A stretch of DNA of 64,000 nt from Roseovarius sp. 217 (GTDB lineage Bacteria; Pseudomonadota; Alphaproteobacteria; Rhodobacterales; Rhodobacteraceae). Position 1 is the first letter of the stretch. Each line of letters opens with the position of its first letter. The notes below the pieces were generated by a model that worked only from the letters and a program-made list of their open reading frames with translations, was not told the origin of the DNA and ran no database searches. Location: the NCBI RefSeq assembly GCF_000152845.1, contig NZ_CH902584.1, forward strand, positions 2,369,680 through 2,433,679, in the 5' to 3' direction. Positions 25,902-34,222 of this stretch are shown here, piece after piece. The position numbers and the translations under genes were made by a program.

Positions 25902-27689
25902 TCAGGCCTCGGTCGTGCCCAAGAGCTTTGCCGCGTGAACCGCGTATGCTCTGGGGCGGCTCGGGATGTTGCGGCCCATCCGCACCTGATAGCCGACGCC
26001 CTTCTGGGTCTTCAGCAGTCCCCCGTTTGCGTGCAGCTGCGTCATCTCTTTCAGGTCATGACCTGCGTGGATCGCCTGCCAGCGCTCGGGCAGAATGTAA
26101 AACCAGTGTTGATCCCGCCAGCCATCAACCGGATCATGGTCGGTGGTGCCGATGGTCTGGAAACGATCGAGGTGCTTCGAGATATAATCCTTCGTGCGCT
26201 GCACCGCTTTAGCGATCTCCTCGTTCGTGGTGCCGTCCCGGTGCTCGAACCAAGTCAGAAACATCTCCTCTGCCGCCGTCCGAGCCGCGTTTACAGACCA
26301 GCCGGTCAGTCCCACCTGCGTGGCCAGTTCTCCAGCAAGTGCCGCCAGCGCGAAACGCTTCAGGACACGCTGGACTTGACCGTCTCTGGGCGACACATCC
26401 GCCGCCTTTCCGACGACGCGGCAGAAGTTATCAATCAACCCACGCCAGTTCTCCACCTTATCGATCTTCCTCATCACTTCTTCGACGAAGATAGGACCGG
26501 CGTGCCCGTAATTCTCAAGGCATGCGCGGTCGACACGTTCGGCAAAGGCCTTGCTGTTCTCCGATCCGTGCAGCACATCGAATGCACCTTCCGCACGAGA
26601 GTCCGCTTCGAGATTGATCAGACGCACGTCCTGTCCTGCGAACATCTTGCAACCGGCGCTGGCCATATGCTCTTCGAGCGAGACCTCGCCGCTCGACAGG
26701 ATAGGAATGCGCCACCGCTGCGGTGCCTGAAGCTTCCCATTCGATCTTGCCCTGAGTCTGCCCCGACCATCGGCCAGCGTGTAAATCGTGTCTCCGACAG
26801 TCCTGGGATCGGCTTTGTGCAGCTCCTCAATGTTCAAGAACGTGTCGTTGAACACTGCGGCAGTTGCCTGAAAACCGCTCGGCGTGCCGTCCCAGCTCTG
26901 CAGCAGTGACCGCTCCCCCCAGACGGATGAGGCGGCATACTGGATCGTCGACTTGCCTTTCGATGAAAGACCGCGCAAATGAAAGCCACCGCCGGTCAGC
27001 CCAAGGACCGACAGCAGCGGTCCGGTTAAGGCATGAGCGACGGCCAGCATCATCAGCGGATTACCGACGCAGGGGGCTGCGACCTCCTCCTTCCATGCCG
27101 CCAACGTGCCCCTGCTGTGGAGCCCTGCCATCAGATCCTCGGAGACGCTGTCTGTCGCCACAAGGGCATTGCCAATGACATGGCCACCGCCGAGCACGAA
27201 GGCGTCATGCTTGGTGTCGGTCCAGCCGAGCCGGTCGAAGCGCAGATACACCGGGCCGGGCCGCCATGAGGACAGCAGGCGCATCACGCTTTCCGCCGCT
27301 TTGGCGACCGGTTCCAGTTCGAAGCCAAGGTCGAAGAGAGGAGGGAGGGCCACGTTGGGCGACCCGGAAACCTGCTGGTTGGAGAGCACCACCTGATGCC
27401 AACCGCCATCGGGGTCCTGCACCTCAAGGACACGTCCCCATCCTTTAGCCCCAGCAGTCTTGCACCGCCCCTTTATAACCACTGGAGAGCAGATGCGCAC
27501 AGAAATCGCATCACCCTCCTTGGTCTCACGCAGTTCATAGATGCCGTTCTCATCGGCAGCGTAGCCCGCCGGCATGCCGACAGAGGGAAGGGTGTCATCA
27601 CGGAACTGGGCTTTCGAGGACGCGGCAGTTGCACCGGCCGGAAACGTCAGAACGTTCGGGGACGAAGAGGAGGTAGGGATGTTGCTCAT
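25902..27689 (-). CDS. DUF927 ATPase/helicase-like protein of an integrated element
   Basis: A 595-residue protein. The central DUF927 ATPase has the Walker A motif at 240-248 (GLSSKGKST), followed by SVWG and a SWDGTPSGF region, and a Walker B-like FNDTFLNIEELHK. Such proteins occur in integrative plasmids, satellites and SaPI-like elements and are thought to act in replication as primase-helicase-like factors. The N-terminus is a soluble region of about 130 residues. With the AlpA regulator 120 bp upstream on the same strand it forms a compact replication-regulation pair near the right end of the island. Confidence 0.8.
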   Translation of the reverse strand: MSNIPTSSSSPNVLTFPAGATAASSKAQFRDDTLPSVGMPAGYAADENGIYELRETKEGDAISVRICSPVVIKGRCKTAGAKGWGRVLEVQDPDGGWHQVVLSNQQVSGSPNVALPPLFDLGFELEPVAKAAESVMRLLSSWRPGPVYLRFDRLGWTDTKHDAFVLGGGHVIGNALVATDSVSEDLMAGLHSRGTLAAWKEEVAAPCVGNPLMMLAVAHALTGPLLSVLGLTGGGFHLRGLSSKGKSTIQYAASSVWGERSLLQSWDGTPSGFQATAAVFNDTFLNIEELHKADPRTVGDTIYTLADGRGRLRARSNGKLQAPQRWRIPILSSGEVSLEEHMASAGCKMFAGQDVRLINLEADSRAEGAFDVLHGSENSKAFAERVDRACLENYGHAGPIFVEEVMRKIDKVENWRGLIDNFCRVVGKAADVSPRDGQVQRVLKRFALAALAGELATQVGLTGWSVNAARTAAEEMFLTWFEHRDGTTNEEIAKAVQRTKDYISKHLDRFQTIGTTDHDPVDGWRDQHWFYILPERWQAIHAGHDLKEMTQLHANGGLLKTQKGVGYQVRMGRNIPSRPRAYAVHAAKLLGTTEA

Positions 27690-27809
27690 TGGGGAAATTC
27701 CGATTTGGACAGGACTGGAGAGACCGGCGCGACACAGGACGCGCAGGGGGTGGAGCTGAGTCTACGCCGTGACGCAGACCTTACGGATGTCGGGATACCT
27801 GGAGAGGCG

Positions 27810-28046
27810 TCAGTGCAGGGTCACGCTGGCGGGCTCGATGTCGAAGTAGGTGATCAAGCCGCAGATGAGCTGGCTCTCATACTCTTCGATATCGGAAAGA
27901 CGCCAGCGGGTGGTTGTTCCACCCAGCTTTACCGGCGCCGGGAATTCGCCGTTCCGTTTCCAGCGCCAAATCGTGTCCTTCGAGACGCTGAAGCGCTTTG
28001 CGACTTGCTCGACGGACAAATAGTAGGTAGTAGAGATTAATGACAC
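27810..28046 (-). CDS. alpA: AlpA-type excision regulator (MerR-like HTH)
   Basis: A 78-residue protein with a single winged helix-turn-helix of the AlpA/excisionase kind (YYLSVEQVAKRFSVSKDTIWRWKRNGEFPAPVKLGG, then TRWRLSDIEEYE). The start is a GTG at 28046 with AAGGAGA 7 bases upstream. AlpA activates the integrase in some P4-like elements. Here the only integrase is at the other end of the island, so the two may work together across 24 kb or belong to different original elements. Confidence 0.82.
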   Translation of the reverse strand: MSLISTTYYLSVEQVAKRFSVSKDTIWRWKRNGEFPAPVKLGGTTTRWRLSDIEEYESQLICGLITYFDIEPASVTLH

Positions 28047-28404
28047 TCGACGTCTCCTTGAGTTGAGCACACGACTTTTTACCCCGTCGGCTGTTTTGTA
28101 GCCTCCGACGGGGATAGGACGTGTGCAGGTTGATGTAAGTAGGCGTTTAGCATAGTTTTTCGCGGATTGCCGTAGGATTCTGCGTCGAGCGCGAATTTTC
28201 CTATGTCGGTGTGTCCGCATGAGCATGAATCACGTCGACTCTCGCTTGAAAATCGTCATGCATTAATTGATCGAAGCACCAGCAGCAGATGCAGGCGGTT
28301 GCACCGAATGGCATGCAATGGCGTTAATGTTGGTGGCATTTATGGTGGCACAATTTGCGACCCACACTTAAATCGCCATAAAAACATAATCTTAAAGGAA
28401 AATA
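28047..28404. other. right-end gap with hairpin and arm-site pair
   Basis: No gene. It contains a 9-bp stem, CCCCGTCGG (28082-28090) with CCGACGGGG (28105-28113), upstream of alpA, and the integrase arm-site pair at 28331-28350. The rest is comparatively AT-rich, as expected for an attachment region. Confidence 0.65.
28331..28350 (+). promoter_or_regulatory. right integrase arm-type site pair
   Basis: TGGTGGCA at 28331-28338 and 28343-28350, in the same orientation and spacing as the pair beside the integrase (3395-3414). It lies 55 bp inside the right attachment repeat. Confidence 0.7.
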
Positions 28405-28492
28405 TGGCGGAAGCTCAGGGATTCGAACCCTGGGTACCTCTCGGTACGCTGGTTTTCAAGACCAGTGCAATCGACCACTCTGCCAAGCTTCC
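28405..28492 (-). tRNA. tRNA-Ser (anticodon UGA)
   Basis: An 88-nt gene on the minus strand, with the 3' CCA encoded. The 7-bp acceptor stem GGAAGCT/AGCTTCC is perfect and the discriminator base is G. The anticodon loop CTTGAAA gives UGA. A long variable arm (GTACC-GAGA-GGTAC) is typical of serine tRNAs, and the T arm is CAGGG-TTCGAAT-CCCTG. Its last 14 bases are repeated at 3250-3263, which marks it as the island's integration site; the gene stays intact. Confidence 0.97.
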
Positions 28493-28515
28493 GTAACTCT
28501 CCCTACACCAAATTC

Positions 28516-28543
28516 CAAAACCGGTGCAATCGACCGCTCTGGC
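28516..28543 (-). repeat. partial tRNA-Ser duplicate
   Basis: 28 bp match the D-arm to anticodon part of the neighbouring tRNA-Ser at 24 of 28 positions, including a run of 12 identical bases (GTGCAATCGACC on the plus strand). It lies just upstream of the tRNA in the core flank. It is a decayed tRNA fragment, possibly left by an older recombination event. Confidence 0.65.
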
Positions 28544-28762
28544 ATATGTGTGGTTCGCCGGTGCCTACAGAGGTCTTGGCGATTCTAAAAGAGGTGTTTC
28601 GTGGGGAAAATCGCGCATATGCCGCCTGCGCACTTTTCACGCGATGGGCAAGCGGTTAGAGTACGCGCGCAGGATCATGCCGGGGCGAGAACAGGCCCGA
28701 CCGGAAAACCGGCGGCTCAGGCCGGATGGATGCACGAGAAGGCAAGGGGCAAGGGGCAAGAG

Positions 28763-29686
28763 ATGACATTTCTGAAACAGGGCACGCAGGCAGGGCTGTC
28801 TCGGCTGGTCCTTGTCGGTGCGGCGATTGCGGTGCTGGCAGGATGCGATGAGAGCGGCAAGTTTTCTTTGAAGCCCGACAGCGCCGGGCAGGCCTCTGCG
28901 CAGGGTGCCACGGCGTCGCGCGCGTCGGTCAAGCTGGTGGAGCGCGATGTCGAGGCCCCTGACGTGTTTCAAGTCACCGATATGGGGCTCTGGGATGGGC
29001 GGCCATCGCTGGGCGGGGTCTGGGTGGCGCATCCGGATGTCAAGGAACCTGAGCGGGTCATCATCCGCAGCACATCGGATTCGAAATTCGTGATCGGGGC
29101 GCTTTTCCGGCGTGAGCGGGATGTCCCCGGACCAGCGTTGCAGGTGTCCTCGGATGCCGCTGCTGCGCTTGGCATGCTGGCCGGCGCACCGGTTCAGCTC
29201 AACGTGACCGCTCTGCGCCGGGAAGAGGCGCAAGAAGCGGCCCCCGAAGCCGACGCGGTCCCGGATGAGGCCATGACCCTTGCCGCCCCGGCGGACATCG
29301 AGGCTACGGCGCTTGATCCGGTGGCGGGGGCCGCCGCTGCGATTGACGCGGCTGACGTGGAACAGGCTGCGGCTGGCGAGGTGTCCCCTGTGGCCTCTCC
29401 CGCGCCGGTGGCGCGCCCTGCGGCTGCGCCCGTTCCGGCACGCACCTCCAGTCTTGACAAACCCTACATCCAGATCGGGATTTTCAGTGTGGAAGAGAAC
29501 GCCCGCAATACCGCGACCGCGATGCGGCAGGCTGGGATGGTTCCAACGGTTCTGGAACAGAACACCCAAGGCAAGGCCTTTTGGCGGGTGATCGTCGGCC
29601 CCGCGACCAGTGCGTCGGAGCGGACCACACTGCTCAACAAGATCAAGGGGATTGGCTTTGACGATGCCTATGCCGTCACCAACTGA
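28763..29686 (+). CDS. SPOR-domain lipoprotein
   Basis: A 307-residue envelope protein. The N-terminus has a lipobox (VLAGC, Cys28), so it should be a lipoprotein. A middle region carries repeated Ala/Glu/Pro-rich low-complexity sequence. The C-terminal SPOR domain is at about 232-305 (YIQIGIFSVEENARNTATAMRQAGM and WRVIVGPATSASERTTLLNKIKGIGFDDAY). SPOR domains bind denuded peptidoglycan at the septum. It precedes the dacC-like gene by 15 bp, which fits a cell-wall operon. The ATG at 28763 follows AGGGGCAAGAG. Confidence 0.88.
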   Translation: MTFLKQGTQAGLSRLVLVGAAIAVLAGCDESGKFSLKPDSAGQASAQGATASRASVKLVERDVEAPDVFQVTDMGLWDGRPSLGGVWVAHPDVKEPERVIIRSTSDSKFVIGALFRRERDVPGPALQVSSDAAAALGMLAGAPVQLNVTALRREEAQEAAPEADAVPDEAMTLAAPADIEATALDPVAGAAAAIDAADVEQAAAGEVSPVASPAPVARPAAAPVPARTSSLDKPYIQIGIFSVEENARNTATAMRQAGMVPTVLEQNTQGKAFWRVIVGPATSASERTTLLNKIKGIGFDDAYAVTN

Positions 29687-29701
29687 GAGGAATAGGAGCA
29701 A

Positions 29702-30865
29702 ATGATCCTTAGTCGCCATATCGCCGCAGCGCTGCTGTGCCTCGGGGTGGCACTGCCTGTGCAGGCCTTTGAAACCAGCGCCAAGGCGGCGTTTGTCATG
29801 GACGTGACCACCGGCACCGTGTTGTTGGACAAGAACGCTGATACTGCCCTGCCGCCCGCGTCCATGTCCAAATTGATGACGCTCTATGTGGCCTTCGAGG
29901 CGGTGCGCAGCGGGCGACTGACGCTCGATGAACGCCTGCCCGTGTCGGAGCACGCCATGAGCTATGGTGGCTCGACCATGTTTCTCGATACCACCGACCG
30001 GGTGAGGGTCGAGGATCTGTTGCGCGGGATCATCGTTCTGTCCGGCAATGACGCCTGCGCGGTGATTGCCGAGGCGCTGAGTCCGGACGGCACCGAGGCG
30101 GGGTTTGCCCGCTTTATGACGCAGCGCGCGCAACAGATGGGGATGACCAATTCCATGTTCCGCAATGCCAGCGGATGGCCGGCTGAGGGACATGTGATGA
30201 GCGTGCGCGATCTGGCGCTTTTGGCGCGGCACATCATCGAAGATTTCCCCGATTTCTACAAAATGTTTGCCGAAACCGAGTTTCGCTTTGACGGGCGCGC
30301 CCCCAGCAATATCAACAACCGCAATCCCTTGCTGGGATTGGGCATCGGGGCGGATGGTCTCAAGACCGGACACACAGAACAAGCTGGCTTTGGCCTGACC
30401 GGATCGGCCATTCAGGGCGACCGTCGGGTGATTTTCGTGATCTCGGGACTGGCGACAACACAGGACCGCGCGCGGGAATCCGAGGCGATCGTGAATTGGG
30501 CGTTTCGCCAGTTTGCGCAGAAATCCGTGCTCACGGCTGGCGATGAAGTGGCGCGTGCCGATGTCTGGATGGGAGAGACGACGAGCGTGGGCCTGACCGT
30601 GGCCGAGGATGTCTCGACCCTTCTGCCGGTGCTTGATGGCGGCGAGTTGAAGGGCGAGGTGGTTTATACCGGGCCGGTGCGTGCGCCGGTGGCCAAGGGC
30701 GATGTGTTGGCCGAACTGGTCTTTGCGCCAGAAGGGCTGCCCAAGACACGGGTGCCGCTCGTGGCCGCCGAAGATGTGCCGCAGGGCGGGTTCATGACCC
30801 GGATTCGCACCGTCTCGGGCGTGCTTCTGACTCGGTTGCAACAGGGCCCCGAGGGGGCGCTTTGA
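29702..30865 (+). CDS. dacC: D-alanyl-D-alanine carboxypeptidase (DacC/PBP5-like)
   Basis: A 387-residue penicillin-binding protein that trims the terminal D-Ala from peptidoglycan stem peptides. The signal peptide ends VQA at about 22. The serine-protease-like triad motifs are all present: S54-x-x-K57 (SMSK), S114-G-N and K221-T-G. The C-terminal beta domain follows from about 270. It overlaps the next gene, tmk, by 4 bp. An amphipathic membrane anchor is expected at the C-terminus (VLLTRLQQG). Confidence 0.93.
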   Translation: MILSRHIAAALLCLGVALPVQAFETSAKAAFVMDVTTGTVLLDKNADTALPPASMSKLMTLYVAFEAVRSGRLTLDERLPVSEHAMSYGGSTMFLDTTDRVRVEDLLRGIIVLSGNDACAVIAEALSPDGTEAGFARFMTQRAQQMGMTNSMFRNASGWPAEGHVMSVRDLALLARHIIEDFPDFYKMFAETEFRFDGRAPSNINNRNPLLGLGIGADGLKTGHTEQAGFGLTGSAIQGDRRVIFVISGLATTQDRARESEAIVNWAFRQFAQKSVLTAGDEVARADVWMGETTSVGLTVAEDVSTLLPVLDGGELKGEVVYTGPVRAPVAKGDVLAELVFAPEGLPKTRVPLVAAEDVPQGGFMTRIRTVSGVLLTRLQQGPEGAL

Positions 30866-31488
30866 GCGGGCAGGGGCTGTTCCTCAGCTTTGAAGGGATC
30901 GACGGGTCGGGCAAATCCACACAAGCGCGACGTCTGGCAGAGGCGCTGCGCGGGGTGGGCCGCGATGTGGTGCTGACGCGTGAACCGGGGGGCAGTCCGG
31001 GGGCCGAGGAAATCCGGCGTCTGGTGCTCGAAGGCGACAAGGACCGCTGGTCTGCCGAGACCGAAATCCTGCTCTTTACCGCCGCGCGCCGCGACCATCT
31101 GGAGCGGGTGATTGCCCCCGCGCTGGACCGTGGCGCGGTGGTGATCTGCGACCGCTTTGCCGATAGCACGCGGATGTATCAGGGCCTTGGCCGGAGCGAT
31201 TTGCGCGGGCTTGTGGATCAGTTGCACGGGCTGATGATCGGACGCGAGCCGGATTTGACGGTATTGATTGATATCGACCCCGGCGTGGGTCTGGGCCGGG
31301 CACTGTCGCGTGGCGGGGCCGAGGCGCGGTTCGAGTCGTTTGGCGAGGGGATGCAGGCGCGGATGCGTGCCGGGTTTCTGGCCTTGGCGCAGGAATTCGC
31401 CCCCCGTTTCGCGGTGATCGACGGCGCGGGCGACTTGGACGCGGTGGCAGAGGATGTGGCCCGCGTGGTGCAGGCGCACCTGCCATGA
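30862..31488 (+). CDS. tmk: thymidylate kinase
   Basis: A 208-residue enzyme that phosphorylates dTMP to dTDP. The P-loop FEGIDGSGKST is at 10-20, the DR motif REPGG follows at about 40, and CDRFADSTRMYQG lies at about 95. The start is a TTG that overlaps the dacC stop (TTGA), so translation is coupled; no other suitable start is near. It overlaps holB by 4 bp. The tmk-holB-tatD order is widely conserved. Confidence 0.94.
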   Translation: MSGQGLFLSFEGIDGSGKSTQARRLAEALRGVGRDVVLTREPGGSPGAEEIRRLVLEGDKDRWSAETEILLFTAARRDHLERVIAPALDRGAVVICDRFADSTRMYQGLGRSDLRGLVDQLHGLMIGREPDLTVLIDIDPGVGLGRALSRGGAEARFESFGEGMQARMRAGFLALAQEFAPRFAVIDGAGDLDAVAEDVARVVQAHLP

Positions 31489-32609
31489 GCGATGATGGGC
31501 TGCTGCCGGAACCGGACTGTGTCGAAGGCGCGCCACACCCGCGCGAAACCGCGCGGCTTTTCGGACAGGACGCGGCGGAGGCGGAATTTCTCGATGCGTT
31601 CAACACCGGACGGCTGCATCACGGCTGGCTGATCACCGGGCCGCGCGGCGTGGGCAAGGCGACGCTGGCATGGCGCATCGCGCGGTTTTTGCTGGCCACA
31701 CCGTTGGTGCAGGAAGAGGGGCTCTTTGGTGCGCCGCCGTCGCCCGCAACGCTTGATATAGGCCCGGATCATCCGGTGTCGCGGCGCTTGCTGGCGCTGT
31801 CTGATCCGGGATTGTTCCTGCTCCGACGCGGCCCCACCGATAAGGGCGACCGGCTGGCCGCCGAAATCCGCGTCTCCGAAGTGCGGCGTCTGGGTAATTT
31901 CTTTGCCCTTTCGGCCGCCGATGGCGGGCGGCGGGTGGTGATCGTCGATGCGGCGGATGAACTCAATACCCAAGCGGCCAATGCCATCCTCAAGATGCTG
32001 GAAGAGCCGCCCGCGCGCACGGTGCTGTTGCTCATATCGCATCAGCCCTCTGGTCTTTTGCCCACGATCCGCTCGCGCTGTCGCACGCTGCGGCTTGCGC
32101 CTCTGGGACCGCAAGACATTGCGCAGGCGCTGGACCAGGCGGGAATTGCGCCCGAAGGCGATCCGGCGGCACTGGCGGAACTGTCGGGTGGGTCGGTCGG
32201 GGCTGCGGTGCGGCTGCTCAATCTCGGAGGGCTCAAGCTCTATTCGGACCTCGTCGGCCTGATGGAAAGCCTGCCGCGCCTGGACCGCCCCCGCGCCCTG
32301 CGACTGGCCGAGGCGGCGGCGACGCGGGGCGCGGAAGAGCGGCTTGACCTGCTCTTTTCCCTGACTGACCTCATGCTGGCGCGGTTGGCGCGGGCCGGGG
32401 CCACCGGCCATGCGCCACGCGCCGAGGCAGCACCGGGCGAGGCGGCTTTGCTGGCGCGGCTGGCGCCCGATGCCCGCAAGGGGCGCGACTGGGCCGACTG
32501 TGCCGAGGCAATTGGAGCGCGCGCACGCCATGGGCGGGCGGTCAACCTTGACCCTGCCAGCCTGGTCCTAGATACGGTGTTCAGGATTCAGCAAACCGCC
32601 GGGGCCTGA
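31485..32609 (+). CDS. holB: DNA polymerase III delta' subunit
   Basis: A 374-residue clamp-loader subunit. The AAA+ domain starts with a degenerate P-loop GPRGVGKAT (52-60), as is usual for delta', and has IVDAADELNTQAANAILKMLEEPPARTVLLLIS with SRCRTLRLAPL after it. Its ATG overlaps the tmk stop. It is part of the clamp loader that places the beta clamp on primed DNA. Confidence 0.93.
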   Translation: MSDDGLLPEPDCVEGAPHPRETARLFGQDAAEAEFLDAFNTGRLHHGWLITGPRGVGKATLAWRIARFLLATPLVQEEGLFGAPPSPATLDIGPDHPVSRRLLALSDPGLFLLRRGPTDKGDRLAAEIRVSEVRRLGNFFALSAADGGRRVVIVDAADELNTQAANAILKMLEEPPARTVLLLISHQPSGLLPTIRSRCRTLRLAPLGPQDIAQALDQAGIAPEGDPAALAELSGGSVGAAVRLLNLGGLKLYSDLVGLMESLPRLDRPRALRLAEAAATRGAEERLDLLFSLTDLMLARLARAGATGHAPRAEAAPGEAALLARLAPDARKGRDWADCAEAIGARARHGRAVNLDPASLVLDTVFRIQQTAGA

Positions 32610-32628
32610 GCCCCCACCAAGGACAGGC

Positions 32629-33420
32629 ATGAGCACCGACATTCGTATCACCGACAGCCATTGCCACCTCGACTTTCCCGATTTCGACGACGAGCGGGAT
32701 GAGGTGATCACCCGCGCCGTTGCGGCGGGCGTGCACCGCATGGTGACAATCTGCACCCGTCTGGATCAGGAGCCGCGCGTGCGGGCGATTGCCGAGGCCC
32801 ATGCGGCGGTTTTCTATGCGGCGGGCATCCACCCGATGCGCGCGGCAGAGAGCCCGCTGGTGACGGTCGATGGTCTGGTGAAATTGGCGGAGCATCCCAA
32901 GTTCGTCGGCATCGGTGAAACCGGCCTTGATTATCACTACACCGCCGAGACCGCCGAGGTGCAGAAAACCAGCCTGCGCGTGCATATCGAGGCGGCGCGA
33001 TGCACCGGATTGCCGCTCATCATCCATGCGCGCAGCGCCGATGACGATATGGCGCGCATTCTGGCCGAGGAATATCGCAACGGCGCTTATACCTGTGTCA
33101 TGCATTGCTTTTCCTCCAGTGCCGCACTGGCCCGCGCCGCGCTCGATCTCGGGTTTTACCTGTCGATGTCGGGCATTGCGGCCTTTCCCAAGAGCCAAGG
33201 GCTGCGCGATATCTTTGCCACCGCGCCGGTGGACCGTATTCTCTTGGAAACCGACGCGCCCTATCTGGCACCGCCCCCCTACCGGGGTCGTCGCAACGAG
33301 CCTGCCTACACGCTGCACACGGGCCAAAAGGCGGCCGAAGTCTTTGGCATGGACTGGCCAGAGTTTGCGGCACAAACCGAGGCGAATTTCGAGCGGCTGT
33401 TTACCAAGGCGGTGCTGTGA
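32629..33420 (+). CDS. tatD: TatD-family metal-dependent hydrolase/deoxyribonuclease
   Basis: A 263-residue TIM-barrel enzyme. Metal ligands appear as H11 and H13 (DSHCHLDF), the glutamate in GIGETGLDYHY, histidines in IIHARSADDD and VMHCFSS, and the aspartate in LETDAPYLAP. The family has 3'-5' exonuclease activity in DNA repair or degradation. Its TGA overlaps the ATG of the next gene by one base (TGATG). Confidence 0.93.
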   Translation: MSTDIRITDSHCHLDFPDFDDERDEVITRAVAAGVHRMVTICTRLDQEPRVRAIAEAHAAVFYAAGIHPMRAAESPLVTVDGLVKLAEHPKFVGIGETGLDYHYTAETAEVQKTSLRVHIEAARCTGLPLIIHARSADDDMARILAEEYRNGAYTCVMHCFSSSAALARAALDLGFYLSMSGIAAFPKSQGLRDIFATAPVDRILLETDAPYLAPPPYRGRRNEPAYTLHTGQKAAEVFGMDWPEFAAQTEANFERLFTKAVL

Positions 33421-34217
33421 TGGCCGAGTTGCGCTTTACCATTCTGGGCTGTGGATCGTCCGGCGGTGTGCCGCGCTTGGGCGGGCATTGGGGCGAGTGT
33501 GATCCCGCCAATCCGCGCAACACGCGCCGCCGCTGCTCTATGCTGATCGAGCGTGAGACCGAGGATGGCATCACCCGCGTGCTGATCGACAGCTCGCCCG
33601 ACCTGCGCGCGCAACTGCTGGATGCGGGTATCGGCGCGCTTGATGCGGTGGTCTATACCCATTCCCATGCCGATCATGTGCATGGCATCGACGACTTGCG
33701 GATGATCGTCTTTAACATGCGCCGGCGTTTGCCGGTCTGGGCCGATGGCGACACGCAAAACGCGCTCTATGCGCGGTTTGGCTATGCCTTTGTTCAGCCC
33801 GAGGACAGCCCCTATCCCCCCATTCTCGACATGCACACGATTGACGGCCCGTTCGAGATCGAGGGCGCGGGCGGTGCGATCCGCCTGAACCCGTTTCAGG
33901 TCAATCATGGCTCGATCGACGCGCTCGGGTTTCGGGTGGCTGATCTGGCCTATCTGCCAGATGTGGCAGCTATTCCCGAGGATGTCTGGCCGGTTCTGAG
34001 TGGTCTGGATTGCTGGATTCTGGATGCGCTGCGCCGCACGCCGCATCCGACCCATGCGCATCTGGCCCGCTCGCTGGACTGGATTATGCGCGCAGCCCCG
34101 CGTCGTGCCGTGCTGACCAATATGCATATCGACCTCGATTATCAGACCGTGGACGAGGAAACGCCTGCGCATGTGACCCCCGCCTATGACGGGATGATCC
34201 TGCGTTACACGGTCTGA
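33420..34217 (+). CDS. MBL-fold (PhnP-like) hydrolase
   Basis: A 265-residue metallo-beta-lactamase-fold hydrolase. The metal-binding motif is H81-S-H83-A-D85-H86. Further histidines (VNHGSIDALGFR and NMHIDLDY) complete two metal sites. CGSSGGVPRLGGHWGECDP at the N-terminus is typical of the PhnP/phosphodiesterase branch that follows tatD in many alphaproteobacteria. It starts inside the tatD stop. The substrate is uncertain, probably a cyclic phosphodiester. Confidence 0.88.
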   Translation: MAELRFTILGCGSSGGVPRLGGHWGECDPANPRNTRRRCSMLIERETEDGITRVLIDSSPDLRAQLLDAGIGALDAVVYTHSHADHVHGIDDLRMIVFNMRRRLPVWADGDTQNALYARFGYAFVQPEDSPYPPILDMHTIDGPFEIEGAGGAIRLNPFQVNHGSIDALGFRVADLAYLPDVAAIPEDVWPVLSGLDCWILDALRRTPHPTHAHLARSLDWIMRAAPRRAVLTNMHIDLDYQTVDEETPAHVTPAYDGMILRYTV

Positions 34218-34222
34218 GCGCG

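Larger units (their letters stand above)
3250..28418. mobile_element. 25.2-kb genomic island inserted in tRNA-Ser(UGA)
   Basis: The limits are set by an exact 14-bp direct repeat, TGGCGGAAGCTCAG, at 3250-3263 and 28405-28418. This equals the 3' end of the tRNA-Ser gene plus CCA. A P4-type tyrosine integrase lies just inside the left end. Paired TGGTGGCA octamers with the same 12-bp spacing occur inside both ends (3395-3414 and 28331-28350), as expected for integrase arm sites. The content is accessory: IS21, pseudogenes, metal handling, a TRAP operon, and a DUF927 ATPase with AlpA. Oddly, the integrase is at the end away from the intact tRNA. The interior looks like a product of several acquisitions. 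Confidence 0.88.

Noticed and set aside
28082-28113. 9-bp hairpin upstream of alpA considered as an intrinsic terminator.
   Set aside because: No T run follows on either strand. I only note it as a possible operator or leader hairpin.
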